Origin: Burkholderia pyrrocinia
Lineage (GTDB): Bacteria; Pseudomonadota; Gammaproteobacteria; Burkholderiales; Burkholderiaceae
Reading direction: 5' to 3'
Length of the DNA stretch: 64,000 bases
Assembly (NCBI RefSeq): GCF_001028665.1
Contig: NZ_CP011504.1
Location: 62,001 to 126,000 of the forward strand
Numbering within the stretch: position 1 is the first letter of the stretch; the number at the start of each line of letters is the position of its first letter. A program made the position numbers and the translations under genes. Below the pieces are notes generated by a model. The model made no database searches and was not told the DNA's origin. It worked only from the letters and a program-made list of their open reading frames with translations. Positions 18,910 to 25,347 of the stretch are shown piece after piece.

Positions 18910-19701
18910 CTATGCCGACAGCATCGATTCGACGGCCCGCCGCGCGTAGCCGATGAACGCGGCGAGGGGTTCGCCCGACAGGATCGCCGCGCCCGCTTCG
19001 CCACCGAGATAGGCGGCGCGAGCCGCCGCCACAACCCGCCGGTACGCGTCCGGCAGGCGCTCCAGCACCCATGCCGCGGCGACGTCCTTGGGCGCGATCC
19101 TGCCGGTTTCCGCGCTGTACCAGATGCGCGCGAGCGCGAGTACCACGTTGCACTCGTCGCCGTGCCAGTCCGGTTCGGCGTTCCACTGTGCAACGGTAGC
19201 GAGAAGCGCGGCGACGAAGTCGCGCTCGGGCACCGGCTCGAACAACTCGTTCGCAGGCGCCCCGACCAGCACGACGCTGTGCTGCCGCGCCTTCGTCAAC
19301 AGGATCGCCAGATCGTGATCGGCGTGCGCCGGTTCGACGATGCCGGCTTCGAGATCGCGGCGCAGCCACTCGCCGAACTGCAGTTCGCGTCGCGCCGGAT
19401 GACGCCACGGCACCACGTCGCCGCGCACGACGACGGTGACCTCCAGCGGGCGCATGCCATCCGCACAACCGGGCGGCGACGACGCAGCGAGCAGGTCGAG
19501 CATCAGCGCGCGCCGCGTCGTTTCGCCGGGCCGCGCCGCCACCGTCACCAGCAGGTCGATGTCGCTGCGAGGTTTCAAGCCGCCGTCGAGCGACGAGCCG
19601 AACAGGTGGATTGCATCCAGCGTCGCACCGAGATGCCGCTCGATCGCTGCACGCGCGGCGGCAACCTGTCCGGCGATCTCGGGCGGGACGAATTCAGTCA
19701 C
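18910..19701 (-). CDS. AadA-like aminoglycoside (3'')(9) adenylyltransferase
   Basis: A 263-residue nucleotidyltransferase. The catalytic GS-x9-DxD motif is in HLFGSSLDGGLKPRSDIDLL, and long stretches match the ANT(3'')-Ia enzymes that adenylylate streptomycin and spectinomycin: TTRRALMLDLL, PWRHPARRELQFGEWLRRD, LAILLTKARQHSVVLVG, GDECNVVLALARIWYSAETG and IAPKDVAAAWVLERLP. It is full length against AadA (about 260). GC content and codon use match the neighbours, and there is no integron attC, integrase or IS nearby, so it looks like a resident chromosomal homologue. Activity on drugs is not shown by sequence alone. Confidence 0.88.
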   Translation of the reverse strand: MTEFVPPEIAGQVAAARAAIERHLGATLDAIHLFGSSLDGGLKPRSDIDLLVTVAARPGETTRRALMLDLLAASSPPGCADGMRPLEVTVVVRGDVVPWRHPARRELQFGEWLRRDLEAGIVEPAHADHDLAILLTKARQHSVVLVGAPANELFEPVPERDFVAALLATVAQWNAEPDWHGDECNVVLALARIWYSAETGRIAPKDVAAAWVLERLPDAYRRVVAAARAAYLGGEAGAAILSGEPLAAFIGYARRAVESMLSA

Positions 19702-19852
19702 GATGCGTGGGCCTCACGATGCGCACGCGACGGGCGCAATGTGCGCAGCAGGCGCAGCAGGCGCAGCGGAAGCGACGAGCGCGACGGGCGGCGACGGAAC
19801 AACGGCCCGCGCGAATGAAGATTCGCCGTTCGGCATTGCGCATGCGCGGCAC

Positions 19853-19922
19853 GCCATTCGCCATTCGCCATTCGCCATTCGCCACGCGTCGCGTGTCGCG
19901 TGTCGCGTGTCGCGTGTCGCGC
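19853..19922. repeat. Two adjacent 7-base tandem repeat arrays
   Basis: Four exact copies of GCCATTC at 19853-19880 and, after GCCACGC, four copies of GTCGCGT at 19888-19915 plus a variant GTCGCGC. The two unit sequences are unrelated but share the 7-base period. Such arrays change copy number by slippage. Confidence 0.9.
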
Positions 19923-19988
19923 GCCACGCATCGAACCGCACGTCGCCGCCGCTTCGCACTTTCGCTGCCGCACGATTTGCGCAGCGCA

Positions 19989-20022
19989 ATAAAAATCCCC
20001 GCACGCTTTCGCGTACGGGGAT
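19989..20022 (-). terminator. Intrinsic terminator of the histone-like gene
   Basis: On the minus strand GATCCCCGTACGCG-AAAG-CGTGCGGGGAT is followed by TTTTATT. It lies about 50 bases after the stop of the HU/H1-like gene. Confidence 0.88.
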
Positions 20023-20033
20023 CGCAGGACATT

Positions 20034-20068
20034 GCAACGGCTGCCGACATGCAGTCGGCAGCCGTTGC
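20034..20068 (-). other. Perfect 15-base-pair hairpin after the histone-like gene
   Basis: GCAACGGCTGCCGAC (20034-20048), loop of five, GTCGGCAGCCGTTGC (20054-20068). It begins seven bases beyond the stop codon and has no U-tract; the true terminator is a second hairpin downstream. Likely an mRNA 3' protection or processing structure. Confidence 0.8.
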
Positions 20069-20074
20069 GCGGCA

Positions 20075-20524
20075 TTACGCTGCCGCGTCCTTCAGCTTCT
20101 TCAGCGCACGTGCCTTCACGCGCACGCTGGCCGGCTTCGCCGGGAACCAACGCTCTTCGCCCGTGAACGGATCCTTGCCGAAGCGCTTCTTCTTCGCCGG
20201 CACGACTTGTGCCGTGATCTTCAGCAGACCCGGCAGCGTGAACTCGCCTGCGCCCTTCTTGTGGACCGAGCCCAGCACGACGTTCTCGAGTGCGGCGAGC
20301 ACTGCCTTGACCGCCTTCACTTCCACGGCTGCGCGCTCAGCGATGTGCGTTGCGAGCGATGCCTTCGTGAACTTGTCCTTCAGCGGCGCCGGAGCAGCGG
20401 GCGCCTTCGCGACGGCGGCCTTCTTGGCCACTACTTTCTTCGCGGGCGCTACTTTCTTAGCAGCCACTTTCTTGGCCGGTGCGGCGGCAGCCTTCTTGGC
20501 CACCTTTTTTGCGGAAGTCGCCAT
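20075..20524 (-). CDS. HU-family DNA-binding protein with histone H1-like lysine-rich N-terminus
   Basis: A 149-residue nucleoid protein in two parts. Residues 1-50 are Ala/Lys/Pro repeats of the AKKVAAKK and PAKK type seen in H1 tails and in Bordetella BpH1. Residues 50-149 are an HU/IHF-like domain (FTKASLATHIAERAAVEVKA, then GEFTLPGLLKITAQVVPAKK and DPFTGEERWFPAKPASVRVK). It should bind DNA with little sequence preference and compact it. The start at 20524 has a strong GGTAGGAGAAAC ribosome site; a longer frame to 20572 is not needed. Two hairpins follow. Divergent from bceU. Confidence 0.93.
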   Translation of the reverse strand: MATSAKKVAKKAAAAPAKKVAAKKVAPAKKVVAKKAAVAKAPAAPAPLKDKFTKASLATHIAERAAVEVKAVKAVLAALENVVLGSVHKKGAGEFTLPGLLKITAQVVPAKKKRFGKDPFTGEERWFPAKPASVRVKARALKKLKDAAA

Positions 20525-20785
20525 GTTTCTCCTACCAGGTGTGGTCGTTCGTTGGATACACGAAGCGTGCAATGCGCGCGCTTCAACGCCGGATTCTACA
20601 AGCGCCTTGACGCTTCGTGCAGTACTTTTATGCGTTTTCGCGGGGTTTCCCGCAGGTTTTGTTGCGCGCGACCGACTTCAACGACGCTCGAACGTCAAAA
20701 AACGCCTTCACGTACGCGCCCGAACGTGAATTACGTTCGATATTTGCGCACCTATACTGGGCTCGCTCAATGCCCGGATGCCTCC
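20525..20785. promoter_or_regulatory. Divergent promoter region, histone-like gene / bceU
   Basis: 261 bases. For bceU, TATACT (20753-20758) with TTACGT (20731-20736) at 16 bases is a plausible promoter. The inverted repeat CGAACGT-GAATT-ACGTTCG (20721-20739) covers that -35 hexamer, and another CGAACGT lies about 30 bases upstream, so a repressor site is likely. Confidence 0.55.
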
Positions 20786-21904
20786 ATGCGCGAATCCAGA
20801 TACGTCAAAGGACTCGACGGCCTGCGAGCCATCGCCGTCATCCTCGTTTTCCTGTCCCACAAAGGCCACGTGCTTGCCGTCGACGTCGGCAAGCTTGGCG
20901 TGTGGACGTTTTTCCTCATCAGCGGATTCCTGATCGTCGGCGAGCTGCATCGCAACCGCCAGGCGCTCGAGTGCGCCACCATGACGCGCCGCCACGCGCT
21001 CGCGCTGTTCCTCGCGAAGCGCGCGCTGCGGATCTTCCCCGTGTACTACCTGCTGCTCGCCGCGCTCGCGATCGCGCATGCGCTCTTCTACCAGCGCGGC
21101 GTCAACCTCGGGCTCGCGTGGCACGCGGTATTCCTGTCGAATTACTGGATCGGCGTCGTCAAGGACGGCTGGCCGGGCTCCACGTCGCACTTCTGGAGCC
21201 TCGCGGTTGAGCAGCAGTTCTATCTGATCGCACCGCTCGCGCTGCTCGCGGTGCCCGCCGCGCGGCACGTCGCGCTCGGCATCGCAGCCGTCGCGCTGTG
21301 CGCGCTCGCGCATCTCGCGCTCTACCTGTCCGACGCGTCGCCGGTGCTGATCTACGCGTTTTCCCCGTGGAATTTCGCACTGATCGCGCTCGGCGGCGTC
21401 GGCGCGATCGCGCTCGCCGATCACGGCCCGGCCGCCGTACGCGGCATTCCACCCGGCTGGCTCGGCGCGGCAGGCGTCGTGTTCTTCCTCGCGCTGCCCG
21501 CGTGCACGGCGCTGCCCGACGCCGTTGCGGGGCTCGCGGATCTCGGCCTGTCCGCGTCGCTCGGCGCGCTGATGCTGTGGATCGTCAGCGAACCCGAGCA
21601 TCCCGTCGTGGCGCTGCTCGACTGGGCGCCGCTCGCCTATCTCGGCACGATCAGCTACGGCTTCTACCTGTTCCACAACCTGATTCCGACGCGCTTCGGC
21701 GTGATGCCCGCGCTCGTCGCGCACGTGCCGATGCCGGAAATCGTCCGCGAAGCGCTGCCCGAGATGCTGCAATTCGCGCTCGCCGTGCTGCTCGCGCACC
21801 TGTCCTGGCGATATCTCGAAAAAAGGCTGCTCGACTTCAAGAAGCCGATCGCCGCGATGCTGGCCCGGCACTTCGACGCGCGGCCGAGCACGTCGGCGCG
21901 TTGA
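20786..21904 (+). CDS. bceU: Acyltransferase 3 family protein (cepacian cluster, BceU-like)
   Basis: A 372-residue integral membrane acyltransferase that probably acetylates exopolysaccharide sugars. Begins MRESRYVKGLDGLRAIAVIL with the catalytic-site histidine in FLSHKGHV; other family marks are FFLISGFLIVGELHRNR, RALRIFPVYYLLLAAL and HFWSLAVEQQFYLIAPLALL. Ten or so membrane segments. Open frame continues far upstream, but this ATG gives the exact family N-terminus. The symbol follows position in the bce-II cluster (last gene), recalled from the literature. Divergent from the histone-like gene. Confidence 0.88.
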   Translation: MRESRYVKGLDGLRAIAVILVFLSHKGHVLAVDVGKLGVWTFFLISGFLIVGELHRNRQALECATMTRRHALALFLAKRALRIFPVYYLLLAALAIAHALFYQRGVNLGLAWHAVFLSNYWIGVVKDGWPGSTSHFWSLAVEQQFYLIAPLALLAVPAARHVALGIAAVALCALAHLALYLSDASPVLIYAFSPWNFALIALGGVGAIALADHGPAAVRGIPPGWLGAAGVVFFLALPACTALPDAVAGLADLGLSASLGALMLWIVSEPEHPVVALLDWAPLAYLGTISYGFYLFHNLIPTRFGVMPALVAHVPMPEIVREALPEMLQFALAVLLAHLSWRYLEKRLLDFKKPIAAMLARHFDARPSTSAR

Positions 21905-22237
21905 GCGTCACGCGGAAGCGGAAGCGGAAGTGGAAGCGGAAAATACCGAACGGGAAATGCGCGGGAAAGCCTCGATACAGGCAGCGTCGAAAAACTGACG
22001 CGCCGCGGCGCTGCTTCATCGCTCCACCCCGGCGAAACCGGCGCCCGTGCGAACGTCGACATGCACCACGCAAAGACACCGCCGGAGCGCTCACCCGGAC
22101 GAGCGCTTCGGCACCGGTTTCAAGCGTGACGCCGGACCGCGCGGGGGCGCCCCGCTCCACGCACGGCACGCGCTTCCATTCGACCAGAACAACCCGACAA
22201 GCCGGCCGCACGCACCACGATCGCGCACCGGGAAATG
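21905..22237. other. Intergenic region with a hexamer repeat
   Basis: About 330 bases between convergent bceU and bceT. Four tandem copies of GGAAG(C/T) lie at 21914-21937 just after the bceU stop. No gene was supported. Confidence 0.5.
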
Positions 22238-22271
22238 CAAAAAAGCCCCGGCGCCTGAGCGGCCGGGGCCA
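22238..22271 (-). terminator. Intrinsic terminator of bceT/galU
   Basis: On the minus strand GGCCCCGGCCGCTCAGGCGC then CGGGGCTTTTTTG: a GCCCCGG/CCGGGGC stem followed by six T, about 40 bases past the galU stop. Confidence 0.88.
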
Positions 22272-22312
22272 ACGGAACAACCACCACCTGAAACAACGGA
22301 GCGCGCGGCTGC

Positions 22313-23200
22313 TTACGCGACAGCAGCCAGCGCGGGCAAGCAGGTACGCAGGTACGCCTCGAATTCGCGGCTCACTTCCGGATGCTGGAGCGCGAGCTCG
22401 ACGGTTGCCTTGAGATAACCGATCTTGCTGCCGCAGTCGAAACGCGTGCCGTAGTAGCGGTATGCCAGCACCTGCTCGTTCGCGAGCAGCGTCTGGACCG
22501 CGTCGGTCAGTTGCAGTTCGCCGCCTGCGCCCGGCTTGAGCTTGCGCAGGTGATCGAAGATCGTCGGCATGAACACGTAACGGCCGACCACGCCGAGATT
22601 CGACGGCGCATCCTCGGGCGCGGGCTTCTCGATGATGCCCGACAGCTTGATGATGTCCTCTTCCCATTCGCGGCCTTCGACGACGCCGTACGAGCGGCTG
22701 TCCTCGCGCGGGATCGTCTCGACCCCGATCACCGAGCTGTGATAGTGGTCGAACACGTCGACGAGCTGCTTGAGCACCGGCTGCTCGCCGTGCAGCAGGT
22801 CGTCGGCGAGAATCACCGCGAACGGCTCGCCGTGCACGAGCTTTTCCGCGCACAACACCGCATGGCCGAGGCCGAGCGCTTCCGGCTGGCGCACGTAGAA
22901 GCAGTTGACGTTGCTCGGCTTGATGCCGCGCACGAGTTCGAGCAGCTTTTCCTTGCCGCGCGCCTCGAGTTCGGCCTCGATCTCGTACGACTTGTCGAAG
23001 TGATCCTCGATCGCGCGCTTGCTGCGCCCGGTGACGAAGATCATCTCGGTGATACCGGCGTTGATCGCTTCCTCGACCGCGTACTGAATCAGCGGCTTGT
23101 CGACGACGGGCAACATTTCCTTCGGGCTCGCCTTCGTTGCCGGGAGGAACCGCGTGCCGAGACCGGCAACGGGGAACACGGCCTTGGTGACTTTCAACAT
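22313..23200 (-). CDS. bceT: UTP-glucose-1-phosphate uridylyltransferase
   Basis: A 295-residue GalU enzyme making UDP-glucose, precursor of the glucose, galactose and glucuronic acid residues of cepacian. The nucleotide-binding start is [20 protein letters not shown] with [19 protein letters not shown], followed by DDLLHG and the FDCGSK motif near the C-terminus. Full length for bacterial GalU. It is on the opposite strand to bceS and bceU, with its own terminator. The name bceT reflects cluster position; galU would be the general name. Confidence 0.94.
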   Translation of the reverse strand: MLKVTKAVFPVAGLGTRFLPATKASPKEMLPVVDKPLIQYAVEEAINAGITEMIFVTGRSKRAIEDHFDKSYEIEAELEARGKEKLLELVRGIKPSNVNCFYVRQPEALGLGHAVLCAEKLVHGEPFAVILADDLLHGEQPVLKQLVDVFDHYHSSVIGVETIPREDSRSYGVVEGREWEEDIIKLSGIIEKPAPEDAPSNLGVVGRYVFMPTIFDHLRKLKPGAGGELQLTDAVQTLLANEQVLAYRYYGTRFDCGSKIGYLKATVELALQHPEVSREFEAYLRTCLPALAAVA

Positions 23201-23430
23201 GTTCGCATCCTGATTGCGTTGACTGCGCCGCGTCGACCTGCGACCCGGCGCGATTGTGTTCCGAACGGCATATCGAGAATCGACGGCACTGCCAATTCCG
23301 CTCCGCTCATTTTCGATATGGACTGATTGCCCAATGATTCCGAAAAAAATATAATCCTTTCAATCCGGTCGATATTGCCGGACCGCGTGCCGAAACAGAA
23401 ACAAATTACCGATTTTCCGGATACAAATTC
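23201..23430. promoter_or_regulatory. AT-rich region upstream of bceT
   Basis: 230 bases with an AT-rich core (23330-23440) holding AAAAAAATATAATCC and its complement. Minus-strand TATATT-like hexamers could serve bceT, but no well-spaced -35 is evident. Confidence 0.35.
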
Positions 23431-23574
23431 TTACGAATCGAATTCCTCGATATAGGGCACGCCGCCCCGTTCGAGGCCCGGGCGAATCGGCTCGTTCTTC
23501 AGCGCCTCGCGGTACGCCGACAGCACGGCCATGACCAGCAGTACTGCCGCGCTCGCGATCCAATGCATGTCCAT
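23431..23574 (-). CDS. 47-residue single-pass membrane protein in the bce cluster
   Basis: Unrecognised short gene. The ATG is preceded by AAGGAGCGGCAAG, a near-perfect ribosome site. The peptide starts MDMHWIASAAVLLVMAVLSA, an N-terminal transmembrane helix (residues 4-20), then YREALKNEPIRPGLERGGVP and an acidic end YIEEFDS. The helix-in, charged-out layout is that of a small membrane-bound partner or regulator. It is transcribed towards bceT from between bceT and bceS, but 230 bases separate it from bceT. Confidence 0.7.
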   Translation of the reverse strand: MDMHWIASAAVLLVMAVLSAYREALKNEPIRPGLERGGVPYIEEFDS

Positions 23575-23802
23575 CTTGCCGCTCCTTGCATCAATCAACT
23601 GGAGCTTCAAACTATCAGAAAAAAATCGGTAAATAATTGACGCGCCCGCGGAACCGCTTTCAGAGCTCCGATAAAACCATCATGCGGAATTCCGTTATTT
23701 CCGGGCGAGATTTTTTTATTCATTGATCGAATTCTTGCGCATTACGATGAGACTTCCCGTTCGTCCGTCTTCTCCTCCATCCGTCGCAAGGAATCGAATC
23801 GC
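23575..23802. promoter_or_regulatory. Divergent promoter region, small membrane gene / bceS
   Basis: 228 AT-rich bases (runs of A7 near 23620 and T7 near 23711). They must serve both the 47-residue gene and bceS. No confident hexamer pair was chosen. Confidence 0.35.
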
Positions 23803-24978
23803 ATGCAAGCTTTCAGCGGATCGTCTCTGACCGCGCCACCCGTCGCCGATCACAAGGAACATGTAATCGACGCGATGCGCGGCTTCGCGGCGCTGCTTGT
23901 CGCCTATTTCCACTGCCGCCAGGTCGTCTGGGTCGGCATGCAGACCTTCCATCATGCTTACGGTCGCGCGCTCGATCCGAGCGTGATCGTCGGCTACCTG
24001 ACCTTCCCGTTCGCGTGGGGCTCCGCCGGCGTGCCGATCTTCTTCGTGATCAGCGGCTACTGCATCCACCGCAACGCGGCGCTCAAGCTCGCGGCCGATC
24101 CCGCCTACCGGCTCGACGCGCCCAACTTCTGGGCACGCCGGTTCGCACGCATCTACCCGGTGCTGCTCGCCGCGCTGCTGTTCACGCTCGCGCTCGACGC
24201 GGTCAGCCTGCAGATCGAGCCCGTCAGCCACAAGATCCGCGACGTCGGCATCACGGCATTCCTCGTGAACCTGTTCTCGCTGCAGGGCGTCGCCGGCTAT
24301 ACGTACGGGTCGAACGGCGCGCTGTGGACGCTGTCGCTCGAAGTGCAGTTCTACGCGATCTATCCGCTGCTGTTCGCGCTGCGCCGGCGCATCGGCATGC
24401 CGGCCGTCGTGGCCGCGGTCGCGCTCGTCAACGTCGCGTCGGCGTGGCTGCTCGAACGGCACGACCTGCAGTTCTTCACGTCGTACTGGCTGTCCTGGAC
24501 GATCGGCGCATGGATCGCCGACGTGCGCGCGCAGCAGGCGCGCGGCGCGGCCGCCGTGCCGTCGCGTGCGTGGTACGTCGCGGCCGCCGTGCTACTGGCC
24601 GGCGGCTGCGGCGCGTTCCATTTCGGCCAGTACGGTGCATTCCAGCTGTGGTCGGCCGGCTTCGCGTGCTTCCTGTACCGCGCGCTCGCGCGCCCGCCGC
24701 GCCCGACGCCGCCGCTGCGCGTGCTCGGCTGGTTCGGCGACTTCAGCTACTCGCTGTACCTGATCCACCTGCCGCTGTTCGTCTGCCTCGGCTCGGTGCT
24801 GTTCCACTCCGAACTGCAACTGTCGATCTGGCCGTCGATCGCGTTCATGGCCGCGGCAATCCCGGTCGCGTACCTGTTCTACCGGATGTTCGAACGTCCG
24901 GCGATGATGTGGTCGGCCAGCTTCAAGCCGTCGCGCCCCGCCCGCGTCGTCACGCCGGAGCCCGAGCGGGCCGCCTGA
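23803..24978 (+). CDS. bceS: Acyltransferase 3 family protein (BceS-like)
   Basis: A 391-residue membrane acyltransferase. Family marks: IDAMRGFAALLVAYFHCRQV with the active histidine, FFVISGYCIHRNAALKL, FWARRFARIYPVLLAALLFT, ALWTLSLEVQFYAIYPLLFA and, near the C-terminus, FSYSLYLIHLPLFVCLGSVL. Most like OafA-type O-acetyltransferases without the SGNH domain. It stands between divergent and convergent units and ends in its own terminator. Role inferred: O-acetylation of cepacian, which is known to be heavily acetylated. Confidence 0.88.
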   Translation: MQAFSGSSLTAPPVADHKEHVIDAMRGFAALLVAYFHCRQVVWVGMQTFHHAYGRALDPSVIVGYLTFPFAWGSAGVPIFFVISGYCIHRNAALKLAADPAYRLDAPNFWARRFARIYPVLLAALLFTLALDAVSLQIEPVSHKIRDVGITAFLVNLFSLQGVAGYTYGSNGALWTLSLEVQFYAIYPLLFALRRRIGMPAVVAAVALVNVASAWLLERHDLQFFTSYWLSWTIGAWIADVRAQQARGAAAVPSRAWYVAAAVLLAGGCGAFHFGQYGAFQLWSAGFACFLYRALARPPRPTPPLRVLGWFGDFSYSLYLIHLPLFVCLGSVLFHSELQLSIWPSIAFMAAAIPVAYLFYRMFERPAMMWSASFKPSRPARVVTPEPERAA

Positions 24979-24997
24979 TCCGGCCGGTCCTGGTCCG

Positions 24998-25036
24998 GAG
25001 CCCCCCCGCGCGACGTCTCGCTGCGCGGGGGCTTTT
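24998..25036 (+). terminator. Intrinsic terminator of bceS
   Basis: AGCCCCCCCGCGCGACG then TCTCGCTGCGCGGGGGCT followed by TTTTC. The stem is GCCCCC(C)GCGC with GCGCGGGGGC, about 20 bases past the bceS stop. Confidence 0.85.
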
Positions 25037-25279
25037 TCATGCCGAAGCGCGATTGCACGGCCGGTCGGGCGGGTACGTAACCAACCCTGTATGCCGGTGC
25101 GCGTGACGGCCGCCTGTCCGGTCGCAATGCACTTGCCCTGGCCCACCCCTATCGGATTCGTCCCGGCGCCGCCTGGCGCCTTGCAGCCCCGTCAGCCGCA
25201 CGATCCCGATCGAACCGGCAACCGGCGACACGGCACGCAACAGCCCACCCGCCAGTCGCCCGACCAAACCACGCCCGCT
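25037..25279. other. Intergenic region between convergent bceS and bceR terminators
   Basis: About 240 bases (369 between the two stop codons including both terminators). No gene or repeat recognised. Confidence 0.45.
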
Positions 25280-25320
25280 GAAAAACGAAGCCCCCACGCA
25301 GCGCAACGCCGCATGAGGGC
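25280..25320 (-). terminator. Intrinsic terminator of the bcePQR unit
   Basis: On the minus strand GCCCTCATGCGGCG and CGCTGCGTGGGGGC form a 14-pair stem (with G-T pairs) around TTG, followed by TTCGTTTTTC. It lies about 30 bases after the bceR stop. Confidence 0.75.
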
Positions 25321-25347
25321 CCGTTTCCCGCCGGCCGGCGCCGTCGG

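Larger units (their letters stand above)
19702..20074. other. Intergenic region with tandem 7-base arrays and two hairpins
   Basis: 373 bases between the AadA-like gene and the histone-like gene. It holds two 7-base tandem arrays, the histone gene's terminator and a 15-pair hairpin, each listed separately. Open frames here are translations of the repeats. Confidence 0.6.

Noticed and set aside
18910..19701. Integron cassette origin of the AadA-like gene
   Set aside because: No attC-like element, integrase or insertion sequence flanks it and base composition matches the neighbours.
19853..19922. CRISPR array
   Set aside because: Units are 7 bases with no spacers; simple tandem repeats.
19436..20785. 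Extension of the bceU frame upstream across the histone-like gene
   Set aside because: It covers tandem repeats and an antisense gene; the acyltransferase N-terminus starts exactly at 20786.
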